This document shows, piece by piece, positions 28,914-40,284 of a stretch of DNA of 64,000 bases. The DNA is from Hyphomonadaceae bacterium (lineage in GTDB: Bacteria; Pseudomonadota; Alphaproteobacteria; Caulobacterales; Aquidulcibacteraceae), in the NCBI GenBank assembly GCA_009773395.1, contig WRPI01000003.1, forward strand, positions 1 to 64,000, given 5' to 3'. The first letter of the stretch is position 1; each line of letters starts with the position of its first letter. The notes beneath the pieces were generated by a model. That model made no database searches, was not told the DNA's origin, and was given only the letters and a program-made list of their open reading frames with translations. The translations under genes and the position numbers were made by a program.

Positions 28914-31640
28914 ATGATAGACCAAAACTTCAATTCACTAAGTTCTGAACCCAAAATTTACAAAAAATGGGAAGAAAGCGGCGCATTTAAGCCCAGCGAT
29001 GCTGCAAATGCTGAGGCGTTTTCAATGGTTATTCCGCCACCAAACGTAACAGGCTCGTTGCACCTTGGCCATGCGCTCAATAATACATTGCAAGACATTT
29101 TGGCGCGGTTTGAGCGGATGCGCGGCAAATCAGTTTTATGGCAACCTGGATTGGATCATGCTGGCATCGCAACACAAATGGTGGTTGAGCGCCAGTTAGC
29201 AGAAGCAAAAAATAATGAAAGCCGCGCTAGTTTGGGGCGCGATGAATTCGTAAAAAGAGTGTGGGACTGGAAAGCAACCTCGGGCGGCACAATTAACAAC
29301 CAATTGCGGCGGCTTGGCGCATCGTGCGATTGGTCGCGAGAGCGTTTTACGATGGACGAGGGGCTTAGCGCCGCCGTGCGCAAGGTCTTCGTGCAATTGC
29401 ATAAAGAAGGGCTAATTTACCGCGATAAACGCCTCGTAAATTGGGATCCATATTTTGAAACAGCGGTTTCGGATCTTGAAGTCGTAAATGAAGAAAAAGA
29501 CGGTCATTTTTGGCATTTCAAATACCCACTTGAAAACGGCGAAACTTATGAGTTCCCAATTGCTTTTGACGATGAAGGCCAGCCAACAGAATTTGAAGTT
29601 CGCGACTATATTTCTATCGCTACGACCCGCCCCGAAACAATGCTCGGTGACGGTGCAGTTGCGGTAAACCCAAAAGACGCGCGTTATGCGCCAATTATTG
29701 GCAAAAAATGCCTTTTGCCACTTGCCGATAGATATATTCCCATCATTACTGACGAATATCCTGATCCTGATTTCGGTTCGGGTGCAGTCAAAATTACTGG
29801 CGCACATGATTTCAACGATTACAAAGTTGCCAAAAAACACAATATTCCGCTTTATATTTTGCTCGATAGCAAAGCGAAAATGCTCGATGCCGAATATATT
29901 CCAAGCAAATATCGTGGGCTGGACAGGTTTGAAGCGCGCAAACAAATTGTGTCCGATATTGATGAGCGTGGATTATTAATCACAGTTGAAAACAAGAAAA
30001 TCATGCAACCCCTTGGCGATAGATCGGGCGTGGTTATCGAGCCGATGTTGACAGATCAATGGTATGTTGACGCGCAAAAACTCGCGATACCTGCGATTGA
30101 AGCTGTAAAATCGGGTGAAGTGCGGTTTTCACCCGATAGTTGGAAAGAAACCTATTTCCAGTGGATGGAAAATATTGAGCCTTGGTGCGTATCGCGGCAA
30201 TTATGGTGGGGTCATCGGATTCCCGCTTGGTATGACGAAACTGGCAATATTTTTGTTGAGGACACGAAGGAGGCAGCCCAAGAAGCGGCCAATAATTTTC
30301 ATTCCAAACCAGTCATTATTTCGCAAGATACTGACGTTCTCGACACTTGGTTCTCCTCTGGCCTTTGGCCGTTTTCGACCATGGGTTGGCCCGAGCAAAC
30401 GCCCGAACTTGCGAAGTTTTACCCCACCACAACATTGGTCACAATGTTTGATATTATCTTTTTTTGGGTTGCCCGAATGATGATGATGGGTATTCATTTT
30501 ACGGGAAAAGCACCTTTCAAAAATGTGATAATTCACTCGCGCGTGGTTGATGAATTTGGCAAGAAAATGTCAAAATCCAAAGGCAATATCATCGACCCAG
30601 TGCCGCTTATTGACGAGTATGGCGCCGATGCCTTGCGCTTCTCTTTGGCAATCGCTGCAGGGCCGGGGCGTGATATTCGCATGAGCCCAAAACGGGTTGA
30701 AGGCTATCGCAATTTTTCGACAAAATTATGGAATGCAGCGCGCTTTTGCCAAATGAATGAATGTATGGCGTCCGAAACATACACGCCGACTTGCGCCAAA
30801 CATACGCTTAACAAATGGATAATTTCGCAAATTGGGCGGGCAACGCACGATGTTGAAAAAGCGATTATTAATCACCGCTTTGATGAAGCCGCCAGCGCGA
30901 TTTATTCGTTGATTTGGGCAGTTTTTTGCGATTGGTATTTGGAACTAATAAAGCCAATTCTTAATGGTGACGATGAAGAAGCAAAATCTGAAACTCGCGA
31001 GACTGCGGCCTGGGCGCTCGATGCAATATTGAAATTGCTGCACCCATTCATGCCTTTTGTCACCGAAGAATTATGGGAAAAAACCGCCGAATTTACGCCC
31101 AAACGCGAAAATTTATTGATTTCTGAGAGTTGGCCCAGAATTGATAATTCACTGCAAAATGAAGATGCGGAAAGCGAAATTGGCTGGGTTATTGATATTA
31201 TTTCTGGCATTCGCTCATTGCGGGCTGAAACCAATATTCCCGCAGGCGCAAAAATTCCCGCTGTCATGGTTGGTGCAAATCAATATACGAGGAATTTGCT
31301 CGAAAAATATCAAAACGAAATCGACAGATTGGCGAGGCTGGACTATTCAACATCGTCCGATGAAATGCCAAAAGGGGCGGTAAGTTTTGTGTTAGATGAA
31401 GCCATTATTGCCCTCCCTTTGACTGGCATTTTGGACGTAGCTGCGGAAAAAACACGTTTGCAAAAGGAAATTTCTAGGTGCGAAACCGAAGCCGCTAAAA
31501 TCAATGGAAAATTAGCCAATCCGCAGTTTGTCGAACGCGCACCTGAAAACGTGATTGAAGAACAAAAAAACCGTTTGGCTGATTATCAAAATGAACAGCT
31601 AAAATACCAAAATGTTCTGGCTAAACTGGATGAAATATAA
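28914..31640 (+). CDS. valS: valyl-tRNA synthetase
   Basis: Class I enzyme charging tRNA-Val. ATG 28914 gives 908 residues and the usual N-terminus; the open frame runs further upstream to 28848 without family similarity. Motifs: [15 protein letters not shown] (HIGH type), the editing domain with [19 protein letters not shown], and a C-terminal coiled coil with [10 protein letters not shown]. Its TAA overlaps the ATG of ilvD by one base, so the two are coupled. Pairing with ilvD is not a pathway relation beyond valine itself. Confidence 0.97.
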   Translation: MIDQNFNSLSSEPKIYKKWEESGAFKPSDAANAEAFSMVIPPPNVTGSLHLGHALNNTLQDILARFERMRGKSVLWQPGLDHAGIATQMVVERQLAEAKNNESRASLGRDEFVKRVWDWKATSGGTINNQLRRLGASCDWSRERFTMDEGLSAAVRKVFVQLHKEGLIYRDKRLVNWDPYFETAVSDLEVVNEEKDGHFWHFKYPLENGETYEFPIAFDDEGQPTEFEVRDYISIATTRPETMLGDGAVAVNPKDARYAPIIGKKCLLPLADRYIPIITDEYPDPDFGSGAVKITGAHDFNDYKVAKKHNIPLYILLDSKAKMLDAEYIPSKYRGLDRFEARKQIVSDIDERGLLITVENKKIMQPLGDRSGVVIEPMLTDQWYVDAQKLAIPAIEAVKSGEVRFSPDSWKETYFQWMENIEPWCVSRQLWWGHRIPAWYDETGNIFVEDTKEAAQEAANNFHSKPVIISQDTDVLDTWFSSGLWPFSTMGWPEQTPELAKFYPTTTLVTMFDIIFFWVARMMMMGIHFTGKAPFKNVIIHSRVVDEFGKKMSKSKGNIIDPVPLIDEYGADALRFSLAIAAGPGRDIRMSPKRVEGYRNFSTKLWNAARFCQMNECMASETYTPTCAKHTLNKWIISQIGRATHDVEKAIINHRFDEAASAIYSLIWAVFCDWYLELIKPILNGDDEEAKSETRETAAWALDAILKLLHPFMPFVTEELWEKTAEFTPKRENLLISESWPRIDNSLQNEDAESEIGWVIDIISGIRSLRAETNIPAGAKIPAVMVGANQYTRNLLEKYQNEIDRLARLDYSTSSDEMPKGAVSFVLDEAIIALPLTGILDVAAEKTRLQKEISRCETEAAKINGKLANPQFVERAPENVIEEQKNRLADYQNEQLKYQNVLAKLDEI

Positions 31641-33364
31641 TGAGCAATCATAAATGGGATAAATCTAAATTACCAAGCCGCCATGTATCAATTGGGCCGT
31701 CAAAAGCACCGCATCGATCATATTATTATGCGATGGGCCTTGGCACACTTGATATTGAAGCGCCATTTGTCGGCGTCGCGAGTTGCTGGAACGAATCTGC
31801 GCCGTGCAATACTGCGCTCATGCGGCAAGCCCACGCGGTTTCCCAAGGTGTGAAAGAAGCAGGCGCAACTCCGCGCGAGTTTTGCACAATTACTGTAACT
31901 GACGGCATTGCCATGGGCCATGAAGGTATGCGTTCAAGCCTTGTTTCGCGTGATGTGATTGCCGATAGTGTCGAGCTTTCAATGCGTGGCCACAGCTATG
32001 ATGCGCTGGTTGGGATTGCGGGTTGCGATAAGAGCTTACCTGGCATGATGATGGCGATGTTGCGCCTTAATGTGCCGAGCGTGTTTCTTTATGGTGGTTC
32101 AATTTTACCGGGGTCATACAAGGGCAAAGACATAACGGTGCAAGAAGTATTTGAAGCGGTTGGTTCATTTGCGGCAGGGCGGATAGATTTCCCTGAATTA
32201 TGCGAAATTGAACGCCATGCTTGCCCATCCGATGGGGCATGTGGTGGGCAGTTCACAGCCAATACTATGGCATGTGTCGCCGAAGCTATTGGCTTGGCTT
32301 TGCCATTATCATCGGCTTTACCCGCGCCATATTTGGCACGTGATCAATATGCAATTGCCTCGGGCAAAGGCGTTGTCGATTTAATCCTCCGCAATCTAAA
32401 GCCGCGCGATATTTGCACGCGTGAAGCCTTCATCAATGCCGCAGTTGTAGTCGCGGCAACGGGCGGCAGCACCAATGGCGCGTTGCATTTACCCGCCATG
32501 GCGTCTGAAGCGGGAATTGTCTTCACCTTGCGCGACGTTGCCGAGGCATTCAAGACTACGCCGTGGATTGTCGATTTGAAACCCGGTGGGCAATATGTCG
32601 CCAAGGATTTGGGCGAAGCGGGCGGTATGCCGATGGTTTTGAAAACTTTGCTAGATAATGACCTTATCAATGGCAATTGCATGACTGTGACTGGCAAAAC
32701 TTTGGGTGAAAACCTTGAAGAAGTGACATGGAACCCAGATCAAAAAGTAATTCACAGCGTCAAAACCCCAATCACTGAAAATGGTGGCGTTGTTGGCCTA
32801 TGGGGTTCACTTGCGCCCGAAGGAGCAATTGTGAAAATTGCCGGCATGGAAAAATTGCAATTCCGTGGCCCCGCACGCGTATTTGAAGGTGAAGAAGCCT
32901 GTTTTGAAGCCGTAACCGCGCAAAATTACGAAAAAGGCGAAGTGTTTGTAATCCGCTATGAAGGCCCAAAAGGTGGCCCTGGGATGCGCGAAATGCTCTC
33001 AACAACTGCGGCTTTATATGGCCAAGGAACAGGTGGTGAAATCGCGCTTATTACCGATGGACGCTTTTCAGGGGCAACACGCGGGATGTGCATTGGCCAC
33101 GTCGGCCCCGAAGCCGCACTTGGTGGCCCAATTGCCCTGATTGAAAACGGTGATGTTATTGCCATTGACGCTGAAGCTGGCACAATTGAACTTGAAGTTT
33201 CAGACGATGTTCTGGCCGACCGCCGCAAGAACTGGCGACCCCGCAAAACCAATTATAACAGCGGTGCAATCTGGAAATACGCGCAACTAGTTGGCCCTGC
33301 TTATTTAGGCGCATTAACCCACCCAGGCGCGGCTGAAGAAACCCATGTTTATGCGGATATATGA
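31640..33364 (+). CDS. ilvD: dihydroxy-acid dehydratase
   Basis: Iron-sulfur enzyme that makes the 2-oxo acids of valine and isoleucine synthesis. The 574 residues have the cluster ligands in [25 protein letters not shown] and [16 protein letters not shown], plus the C-terminal [11 protein letters not shown] motif. It is directly coupled to valS (one-base overlap). Its own TGA overlaps the next ATG by four bases. Confidence 0.97.
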   Translation: MSNHKWDKSKLPSRHVSIGPSKAPHRSYYYAMGLGTLDIEAPFVGVASCWNESAPCNTALMRQAHAVSQGVKEAGATPREFCTITVTDGIAMGHEGMRSSLVSRDVIADSVELSMRGHSYDALVGIAGCDKSLPGMMMAMLRLNVPSVFLYGGSILPGSYKGKDITVQEVFEAVGSFAAGRIDFPELCEIERHACPSDGACGGQFTANTMACVAEAIGLALPLSSALPAPYLARDQYAIASGKGVVDLILRNLKPRDICTREAFINAAVVVAATGGSTNGALHLPAMASEAGIVFTLRDVAEAFKTTPWIVDLKPGGQYVAKDLGEAGGMPMVLKTLLDNDLINGNCMTVTGKTLGENLEEVTWNPDQKVIHSVKTPITENGGVVGLWGSLAPEGAIVKIAGMEKLQFRGPARVFEGEEACFEAVTAQNYEKGEVFVIRYEGPKGGPGMREMLSTTAALYGQGTGGEIALITDGRFSGATRGMCIGHVGPEAALGGPIALIENGDVIAIDAEAGTIELEVSDDVLADRRKNWRPRKTNYNSGAIWKYAQLVGPAYLGALTHPGAAEETHVYADI

Positions 33365-34437
33365 ACTTGAAAATCGATTTTCAGCGCCACTACATTTCCA
33401 TGGAGACGAGAGAAAGCTTAGATCAAGTAGCAAATACATTTCTGGAACAATTCAATAAAAATAAAAGCCCAACTTTTGAGCTGAATTCTGAAATGGCAAA
33501 TAACGTCGCGGCGATTAATTTCGAAGCATCACTTCAGCATCCAATCAACATTATTGAACAGAAATTCAAAAGTAGTTTTTCAAGATCAATTCAGACATAC
33601 TTTGTTACAGGACCAATAGATTACGTTTCTTGGATAAATGGTGATTGGAAAGAAAGAGTGAGACTTTATCAAGAGTGCTTAATCGCGGCTATTTCTCTTC
33701 TACCAAAATCCAGATTTAGTTCGAGTTTCAAAGAAGAATTGAAAACTATTTTCCAAGAAGTAGGAAAGGAAGCCACAAAGTTTGAACCTTTGGAATTAGC
33801 GAAAATTCGGCCAATTTACTTAATGCGTGATGAAAATGGCAAATGTATCGCATTCGGTTTCGAGCCACTGAATAATGTTTTTGGTTGGGAAGCCGAAACC
33901 ATTGAACCAAGTGAAGCTTATAAATGGTGTGGAAAATCGCCATTTGAATACGACAATACGAAATTCGCAAAGAAATATTACAAGAAAAATATCGGAATCA
34001 TCCAATATCGAGAAATTTGGTACGACGGCAAAGCAGTTACCAAACATTTCGGCGTTTGCGGCCAAACTGGTGAAACCGAAGTTGAAGAAATTGCAGACTC
34101 GCAAGAATTACTACGAGCGAGTCAGGAATTTGAAAGGAAGGCTTTGGGGGACGGGTTCAAGGAAATTGGAGACAACAAACTACATTATTTAGTTATAGAA
34201 TACGATTACAAGGCCGTTGATGCCACTTCCATGTTAACGAAGAGGCATCAAATGGAAGATGACTATAATAATCTTATTGGTTGGCACGGCCTAGGTCATT
34301 TGGATGGCGGTTCAATAAGCGCAAATTCAATTGAAATTGCTTTGATGGTCGTTGATTTTGAAATTGCAAAAAAGACGATTATTGAGTTCACCAAAGGGAC
34401 TTCGCTTGCAGGCTATTCTCGGATAAAGCATGAGTGA
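33361..34437 (+). CDS. unknown 358-residue protein with WGR-like segment
   Basis: I do not recognise a family for the whole protein. There is no signal peptide or membrane helix; the N-terminal half is helical and Lys/Glu-rich. Residues about 215-270 ([41 protein letters not shown]) resemble the layout of a WGR domain, in which an edge strand with Trp/Tyr and GxxG is followed by a helix and a gY-like end. The last 80 residues contain [14 protein letters not shown] followed by a helix. It overlaps ilvD by ATGA, yet its sequence looks more AT-rich than ilvD, so it may be an acquired gene captured by the operon. Cytoplasmic location is inferred. Confidence 0.7.
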   Translation: MNLKIDFQRHYISMETRESLDQVANTFLEQFNKNKSPTFELNSEMANNVAAINFEASLQHPINIIEQKFKSSFSRSIQTYFVTGPIDYVSWINGDWKERVRLYQECLIAAISLLPKSRFSSSFKEELKTIFQEVGKEATKFEPLELAKIRPIYLMRDENGKCIAFGFEPLNNVFGWEAETIEPSEAYKWCGKSPFEYDNTKFAKKYYKKNIGIIQYREIWYDGKAVTKHFGVCGQTGETEVEEIADSQELLRASQEFERKALGDGFKEIGDNKLHYLVIEYDYKAVDATSMLTKRHQMEDDYNNLIGWHGLGHLDGGSISANSIEIALMVVDFEIAKKTIIEFTKGTSLAGYSRIKHE

Positions 34438-34472
34438 CCACTTTGAATTTCGCCACTTAATTCCGTAAGCCG

Positions 34473-35939
34473 CTAATACCCCCCATATTCCATCTGCCGA
34501 GTGTTTGGCACTTCGCGCCACGTGCCTTTCATGGTTTGACAGGCCACAAAGCTGATACTTACGCGATCGCCACGGAATTGGTCTTGCGATGCTAAACGCA
34601 TGCAATTATCGCCATATTGCCCAAAATAGCGCTGGAAATAAGGGTCAAATGAATAGTTGGAATAGCTGAAACCAAGCTGGTTATTTGGGTAACGCAAATA
34701 AGGGCTTTGTCCCCATTGGTTATCGTTGGGATAATTCCTGTCATCATTGTAAACATAAAATGAGAACCAACCACCCCATTCGGACCACTGACTTGGGTTC
34801 GAATACCAACGGTTACCACGTAACCAACCACGATAAGGGTCATAGGCATCAAAACCCCAACGCAAAGCCCAAGCGAATGGGTCACCCCAATTATCGTTCC
34901 AACGGCTCCAATTGCCATTTGGCCCCATAAAATTGCGACCAGCATGGCGATTAAAATCAAATGCGGGATTTTGGTTTTGATTTTGGTTATATTGATTGTA
35001 ATTTGGCGACTGCGAATAGCGCGGTGGCTCATTATAGCCTTGCCAGCCGCGTGTCATATCAAATAGCCACAAATATGTAGGCGAATAATTATAGACCCAA
35101 CCCGGTTGATAATTATTGTGCAGGCCGCGATTATTATCATAATAGCCGCGGCGGTCACGCCGATAATTGTCGCTATGGCGGTTATCGCGCGGTGGCGGCT
35201 GCACAACAGGCGGTAATGGCGGCGCTGGCGGCGGATTATGAACCACTGGCGGTGGTGGCCGTGGCGTTGCCACTGGCGGTGTTGGACAGTCACCAATTTC
35301 TGGCAAACGCGGCGTTGCATGTGGCCAATAGGGGACGGGGTTACACGGCACTGGTGCAGGATTTTGCGCTGCAGGCGGTTCATTTACACGGGCATTGCGC
35401 GGTTGTTCGGCCCGATTGGGCTGTTCTTCGCGATTTCGCCTTTGCTCGGGTGGGTTTTCACGGGCAAAAATGGGTGCAGTATATTGTGGAACTGGCGCTG
35501 GTGGCGGCGGTGGCGGCGCAACATTTCGCTGTGGCACATCGCCATTTTCGGGTAAACGAGGTGTCGCATGTTGCCAAGCAGGTGCTTGGGGCTGCGGCGC
35601 GACATACTGCGGTGGCGGCGGCGGCGCTTGATTTATTTCTTCATTGCGCGGGTTATGATGCGAACGAATTTGCTCCTCGCGATTTTGGCGATATTCATTG
35701 CTGGTGTCATTATTATTTTGTTGGCTTGGCACGCTAGGTTGCGCTTGCGGTGTCGGCGCGCTCACTCTTGGTGGTGGTGGCGGAGCTGGCGGGTTCTCGG
35801 GCAACATTGGGGTTGGTGCGTTGACGGGCGGTGCTTGATCAACTTCTTCTGGCAAATTGGGAACATGGGCATAAGCAGCATTTCCCAAGCCAGCAGCAAG
35901 CCCAATTGCGATAAGCGAAACCAAAACAGATTTTTTCAT
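34473..35939 (-). CDS. secreted proline-rich protein with Asn/Tyr/Trp-rich C-terminal half
   Basis: A 488-residue protein from ATG 35939, preceded by AAAAGG. A signal peptide (1-24, ending AAYA) is followed by a long low-complexity region (about 25-265). There, poly-Pro blocks alternate with four LPE-containing units: VPNLPEE, PTPMLPEN, HATPRLPENGD and HATPRLPEIGD. The C-terminal half is rich in Asn, Tyr, Trp and Arg (for example NYNQYNQNQNQN) and ends in a Cys-containing domain (DNCMRLAS, FVACQTMKGTW) that looks folded. No family is recognised. A cell-envelope or surface role is inferred from composition. Confidence 0.75.
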   Translation of the reverse strand: MKKSVLVSLIAIGLAAGLGNAAYAHVPNLPEEVDQAPPVNAPTPMLPENPPAPPPPPRVSAPTPQAQPSVPSQQNNNDTSNEYRQNREEQIRSHHNPRNEEINQAPPPPPQYVAPQPQAPAWQHATPRLPENGDVPQRNVAPPPPPPAPVPQYTAPIFARENPPEQRRNREEQPNRAEQPRNARVNEPPAAQNPAPVPCNPVPYWPHATPRLPEIGDCPTPPVATPRPPPPVVHNPPPAPPLPPVVQPPPRDNRHSDNYRRDRRGYYDNNRGLHNNYQPGWVYNYSPTYLWLFDMTRGWQGYNEPPRYSQSPNYNQYNQNQNQNPAFDFNRHAGRNFMGPNGNWSRWNDNWGDPFAWALRWGFDAYDPYRGWLRGNRWYSNPSQWSEWGGWFSFYVYNDDRNYPNDNQWGQSPYLRYPNNQLGFSYSNYSFDPYFQRYFGQYGDNCMRLASQDQFRGDRVSISFVACQTMKGTWREVPNTRQMEYGGY

Positions 35940-36093
35940 TTTCCACCTTTTCATATGCTTCTGACAGCGCGAATATTGCGGACATGTTACCCAGCGCAAT
36001 ATGAGTGCAGCCTGAACAAAACTGAACTGTTGCAAATATTCATATTAAATTTTGTTCAAAATAAGGATGGAATAGAAACAAATTGTCGCACTA

Positions 36094-36834
36094 TTACACC
36101 TTACAAGGCGAAGTCGCGCTTCTGGTATCTGGCCCCCACGACCTATATCCACGCGTATCAATATGGATCAAGCCCACGCCATAAAAACCCATACCGATTT
36201 TCGCGGTTTTGCCTTTGGCACGAAATGCCGAACACATGAGACGCTCAATTTTCGCGGGATCGTGCATTTCCATTGGCACAAAATCAATTGCCGAATTTGC
36301 TGGGTGGACAGGAGAGCGCGAGCCACAGGCTTTATTGGCATCAGGGTTGCGATAGCCATGATAGAGGCGAACCTTGCCAATTATTGGCCGAGCATTTGCA
36401 TCAAACCATTTCAAAGTCGGCACGATATTGGGCCAAAGCGCTTTTGGCGGCACATCAAATGCCAATTCTGGTTTAAGCGGATTATCGGCGCAGCCTTGCA
36501 ATAATTCACGCATCGGGATTATCTCGCCAACATTATTGTCGTTCAAAAAGCTCTGATATTGCCGCACCATTTCGGCTTTCGCTGGGTTTTCTTCAAGCCA
36601 TTTGCGATAAGCCCGTTCAGATTGCAGCCGTGGCGTTCGCCGCCGATACATTATGGCCGCCGCTGGGTAAAATGGAAATTCCTGGTTGGCCCGCAAGCCA
36701 AAACCGACTTTTACTGGGGTTTTGTGATCAAATTTTGCCAAGCTATTTCGTGCGATATTAACCCCAGTTGGAATAAATAGAACCAAGACCAAAGCACACA
36801 GAAAAAGCATTACAAAAAGCAATTTCCTAAACAT
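36094..36834 (-). CDS. M15-type peptidase-like protein, membrane-anchored
   Basis: ATG 36834 overlaps the rnhA stop by eight bases and gives a 246-residue protein. It has an N-terminal membrane segment or signal (about 3-24) and a C-terminal M15-like zinc peptidase domain. The ligands are apparent in [14 protein letters not shown] (His, Asp) and [14 protein letters not shown] (His). These proteins act on peptidoglycan peptides or D-Ala-D-Ala bonds. It is distinct from the M15 protein at 16236. Translational coupling to rnhA is inferred from the overlap. Confidence 0.75.
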   Translation of the reverse strand: MFRKLLFVMLFLCALVLVLFIPTGVNIARNSLAKFDHKTPVKVGFGLRANQEFPFYPAAAIMYRRRTPRLQSERAYRKWLEENPAKAEMVRQYQSFLNDNNVGEIIPMRELLQGCADNPLKPELAFDVPPKALWPNIVPTLKWFDANARPIIGKVRLYHGYRNPDANKACGSRSPVHPANSAIDFVPMEMHDPAKIERLMCSAFRAKGKTAKIGMGFYGVGLIHIDTRGYRSWGPDTRSATSPCKV

Positions 36835-37282
36835 CGTTCGCCGCCAAAATTGCCATTCGCGCCAATTCATCGCAGCGTTCATTTTCAACATGCCCCGAAT
36901 GACCTTTTACCCATTTCCACGCAACTTTATGGCGACTATTTGCGGCATCAAGCCGTTGCCACAAATCGACATTGATAACAGGCTTATTATCGGCGCGTTT
37001 CCAATTTTTCTTTTTCCAAGCAAAGATCCATTTTGTGATTCCCTCCATCACATATTTGCTGTCGGTAGTTAGTGTCACTTCGCATGGGCGAGTTAGGGCT
37101 TCAAGTGCCGCAATAGCTGCCATCAATTCCATGCGGTTATTGGTGGTCATAATTTCTGCGCCCGAAAACTCCTTTACCAAACCATTGTATTTAAGGACTG
37201 CGCCCCAACCACCAGGGCCTGGATTGCCTGAACAAGCACCATCAGTAAATATTTCTACAGTTTTCAAGCCTTGGATCTCCAA
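36827..37282 (-). CDS. rnhA: ribonuclease HI
   Basis: Cuts the RNA strand of RNA-DNA hybrids. The 151 residues have the complete catalytic set D14 ([14 protein letters not shown]), E52 (NNRMELMA), D74 (TTDSKYV) and D138, plus H128 in KGHSGH. Length and motif order match the bacterial enzyme. It is divergent from the ArsR-methyltransferase gene. Confidence 0.97.
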   Translation of the reverse strand: MEIQGLKTVEIFTDGACSGNPGPGGWGAVLKYNGLVKEFSGAEIMTTNNRMELMAAIAALEALTRPCEVTLTTDSKYVMEGITKWIFAWKKKNWKRADNKPVINVDLWQRLDAANSRHKVAWKWVKGHSGHVENERCDELARMAILAANDV

Positions 37283-37338
37283 CTTCTTGTCTAAATTACA
37301 ATTTCAGCGAATTCAATCAGAATTAATGCTTGCCAAAT

Positions 37339-37360
37339 CACTTAACGATATGTTTAAGTG
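37339..37360. promoter_or_regulatory. inverted repeat, candidate operator of the ArsR-type regulator
   Basis: CACTTAA (37339-37345) and TTAAGTG (37354-37360) flank eight bases, 39 bp before the ATG of the ArsR-methyltransferase gene and in the divergent gap to rnhA. Size and symmetry suit a dimeric winged-helix repressor. The role is inferred. Confidence 0.5.
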
Positions 37361-37398
37361 TTTTTGTTAATTTAGCAAAGTCGGAATCCAAAATCGCA

Positions 37399-38346
37399 AT
37401 GAAAACAACCATAGACATTTTGCGCGCGGCAGGTGAGGTTACAAGGCTAAGGATATTGGCACTATTATCCTATGGCGAGCTTACTGCGGGTGAATTATCG
37501 AGTGTTTTGGGGCAAAGCCAACCACGAGTTTCGAGGCATCTAAAACTATTGGTGGAAGCAAATATCATTAATCGTCGTCCCGAAGGCGCGTGGGTATTTG
37601 TGCGTTTATCCAATCAAGAGCCAGCGAGCGGGCTCATCAAAACCATATTATCGACTTTGAACAAAAATGACGAACTTCTGGTGCGCGACAATGCCCGTTT
37701 GCATGAAATCAAAAACCAACGCGAAGCACAGGCCAAAGCCTATTTTGAAACCATCGCTGGCGAATGGCAAAGTCTGCGCAAATTGCATCAACCCGAAGCC
37801 GCAGTTGAAAAAGCAATGTTGCAATTGGTCAAGGGTAAGCGTTTTGATTTCCACCTCGATTTAGGCTCGGGTTTTGGTGATTTGCTAGAAGCTTTCGCAA
37901 AACAAACCAAAAGCGGTGAGGGGATTGATAGGTCACGCGGCATGTTGGCAATGGCGCGCGCGCGTTTTGATGATAGGAATGATAGCCATATTTGCGTCCG
38001 CATGGGTGATATAATGGCCCTGCCTTACCAAGTTGGCGCTGCCGATTTAATCACAATTCATCAAGTTTTACATTATTTAAGCAATCCACAAGCCGCAATA
38101 AAGGAAGCAGCAAGAGTTTTGAAACCGAACGGCGTTTTATTGATTGCCGATTTCGCGCAACATGAATTTGAAGAATTGCGCGAAAAATTTGGCCATTTGC
38201 GGCTTGGCTTTGACCCGCAAGAAATAAGTGATTGGTGCAAGGAAGCCGGCCTAAAAGTCGAGAAAATTATCAATGTAAAAGACAGTGAAAACCAGACTTC
38301 CTTGGCAGTTAATGTTTTCGCAGCAACCATCAATGGACAGGCATAA
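37399..38346 (+). CDS. ArsR-family regulator fused to SAM-dependent methyltransferase
   Basis: A 315-residue two-domain protein. Residues about 1-95 form an ArsR/SmtB winged helix (TRLRILALLSYGELTAGELS, QSQPRVSRHLKLL) without the metal-binding cysteines of arsenic sensors. Residues about 140-300 form a class I methyltransferase fold with HLDLGSGFGDLLE. Such fusions lie immediately before metF and metH in many alphaproteobacteria and probably regulate them, perhaps by sensing SAM or SAH through the methyltransferase-like domain. The start at 37399 is chosen because the ArsR domain begins there; the upstream extension crosses the inverted repeat. The stop abuts the metF ATG. Confidence 0.85.
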   Translation: MKTTIDILRAAGEVTRLRILALLSYGELTAGELSSVLGQSQPRVSRHLKLLVEANIINRRPEGAWVFVRLSNQEPASGLIKTILSTLNKNDELLVRDNARLHEIKNQREAQAKAYFETIAGEWQSLRKLHQPEAAVEKAMLQLVKGKRFDFHLDLGSGFGDLLEAFAKQTKSGEGIDRSRGMLAMARARFDDRNDSHICVRMGDIMALPYQVGAADLITIHQVLHYLSNPQAAIKEAARVLKPNGVLLIADFAQHEFEELREKFGHLRLGFDPQEISDWCKEAGLKVEKIINVKDSENQTSLAVNVFAATINGQA

Positions 38347-39207
38347 ATGAACACTCCCATTATTTCATTTGAATTTTTCCCACCCAAAACCGAAGCGATG
38401 GAAGAAAAACTTTGGGATAGCGTCAAGCAATTGGCGCCATTTAACCCTGATTTTGTTTCTGTGACTTACGGCGCGGGCGGTTCGACGCGTGAGCGCACCC
38501 ACCGCACGGTCAAACGTATTTTGGACGAAACCACTCTGCGCCCCGTTGCCCATTTAACCTGCGTTGATGCCAGCAAGGACCAAGTCGATGAAGTTTTGCG
38601 CGAATATTGGGCATCGGGCGTGAAAAGCATTGTCGCATTACGCGGCGACCCACCCACTGGCGTTGGCACAAAATTTGTGGCCAATGCTGACGGCTATCAA
38701 AACGCCACCGAAGTAGTAAGGGCCGCAAAGAAAATTGCTGATTTTGATATATCGGTAAGCTTTTACCCCGAAAAACACCCTGAATCACCAAATCTAATGC
38801 ATGATATCGACGTGTTGAAAGCGAAAATTGACGAGGGCGCAAGCCGAGCGATTTCGCAATTTTTCTGCGAGCCCGATAAATATTTGCGCTTTCGTGATTT
38901 AGCGGTAAAAAATGGCATCAACATTCCTTTATTGCCAGGGATTATGCCAGTTGGATCGGTAAAAGGCTATATGCGCATGGCAGCAGGTTGCAACACCGAT
39001 GTCCCACAATGGTTTATTGATGCTTTTGAAGGGCTTGATGACAATCCCGAAGTTCGTGATTTGGTCGCCGCATCAGTTGCATCGGATTTATGCACTAAAT
39101 TACAAGCTGAAGGCGTTAATCATTTTCACTTTTATACACTAAACAAAGCGGGCCTTGCTTCGGCGACTTGTCGCCGCCTTGGGGTGAAATTGGGGGTAAA
39201 GCCATGA
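38347..39207 (+). CDS. metF: methylenetetrahydrofolate reductase
   Basis: FAD enzyme that makes 5-methyltetrahydrofolate for methionine synthase. The 286 residues carry the family features SFEFFPPKTE, SVTYGAGGSTRERT, LRGDPP and QFFCEPDKYL. The gene directly abuts the regulator stop codon and overlaps the next gene by ATGA, so the three are one translational unit. Confidence 0.96.
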   Translation: MNTPIISFEFFPPKTEAMEEKLWDSVKQLAPFNPDFVSVTYGAGGSTRERTHRTVKRILDETTLRPVAHLTCVDASKDQVDEVLREYWASGVKSIVALRGDPPTGVGTKFVANADGYQNATEVVRAAKKIADFDISVSFYPEKHPESPNLMHDIDVLKAKIDEGASRAISQFFCEPDKYLRFRDLAVKNGINIPLLPGIMPVGSVKGYMRMAAGCNTDVPQWFIDAFEGLDDNPEVRDLVAASVASDLCTKLQAEGVNHFHFYTLNKAGLASATCRRLGVKLGVKP

Positions 39208-40271
39208 GTGCGTTCAAAAGCCGTGCGGAAAGATTTGCGGCAATCGAAGAATTGGCCAAAACCAAAATATTGATACTCGATGGCGCAATGGGTTCACTTA
39301 TTCAGGGTTTGGGGTTTAAGGAAGCTGATTTTCGCGGCGCGCATTTTGTAAATCACAATATGCCGCTCCAAGGCAATAATGATATTTTAAGCATCACCCA
39401 AAGTGCGGCAATTCAGCAATTGCACGAAGATTATTTTGAAGCCGGCATTGATATTGTTGAAACCAATACATTTAATGCGCAACGAATTTCCCAAGCCGAT
39501 TATGGCATGGAAAAATATAGCTATGAAATGAACAAAGCCTCGGCCGAAATTGCTCGCGCGGCGGCGGATAAATATGAAACTAAATCAGCGCCGAAATTAG
39601 TGGCTGGCGCACTTGGGCCAACGAATAAAACCCTCTCAATGTCACCCAAAGTAGCCGACCCTGCATACCGTGATGTCAGCTATGATGAGATAGTCGATGC
39701 ATATCGAGAGCAAGTTTTGGGGCTTATTGATGGTGGCGCCGATGTTTTATTGGTGGAAACAATTTTCGACACCTTAAACGCCAAAGCCGCTATTTTCGCA
39801 ATCCAAACTATTTTTGATGAACGCGGCGAAGCTCTGCCGATAATGATTTCTGGCACAATCACCGATATGTCGGGCCGCACGCTTTCGGGGCAGACTGTGG
39901 AAGCATTTTACAATAGTGTCCGCCACGCTAAACCATGGTCCATTGGCCTTAATTGCGCACTTGGGCCTAAGCAAATGCGGCAATTTTTGGCGGATTTGGC
40001 ACGTGTGGCGCAGACCAAAATTTCCTGCCACCCCAACGCTGGTTTGCCCAATGCATTTGGTGGCTATGACGAAACACCGCACGATATGTGCGAAGTTATT
40101 AGTGATTGGGCAACCCATAATATGGTCAATATTGTCGGGGGTTGCTGCGGCACGACACCTGCGCATATCAAATACATTGCCGAAGGTGTGGCGGGTATTG
40201 CGCCGCGCATAATTCCAACAAGAGATACTGCTTTAAGGCTGGCAGGCCTTGAACCATTTGTTCACGCTTAA
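39204..40271 (+). CDS. methionine synthase, homocysteine-binding part of a split MetH
   Basis: A 355-residue protein equivalent to the N-terminal module of cobalamin-dependent MetH: a zinc barrel that activates homocysteine. It has [14 protein letters not shown] at the start, [16 protein letters not shown], and the zinc ligands in GLNCALG and [11 protein letters not shown] 39204 overlaps the metF stop. The remaining MetH modules are encoded by the next gene. This two-gene arrangement is known in several alphaproteobacteria, so it is not a frameshift: each part has its own start and a natural domain boundary. Confidence 0.93.
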   Translation: MSAFKSRAERFAAIEELAKTKILILDGAMGSLIQGLGFKEADFRGAHFVNHNMPLQGNNDILSITQSAAIQQLHEDYFEAGIDIVETNTFNAQRISQADYGMEKYSYEMNKASAEIARAAADKYETKSAPKLVAGALGPTNKTLSMSPKVADPAYRDVSYDEIVDAYREQVLGLIDGGADVLLVETIFDTLNAKAAIFAIQTIFDERGEALPIMISGTITDMSGRTLSGQTVEAFYNSVRHAKPWSIGLNCALGPKQMRQFLADLARVAQTKISCHPNAGLPNAFGGYDETPHDMCEVISDWATHNMVNIVGGCCGTTPAHIKYIAEGVAGIAPRIIPTRDTALRLAGLEPFVHA

Positions 40272-40284
40272 AATAAAGATTATT

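Noticed and set aside
35192-35737. Long plus-strand frames opposite the proline-rich protein
   Set aside because: They are low-complexity mirror images of the Pro codon blocks, without RBS or domain features.
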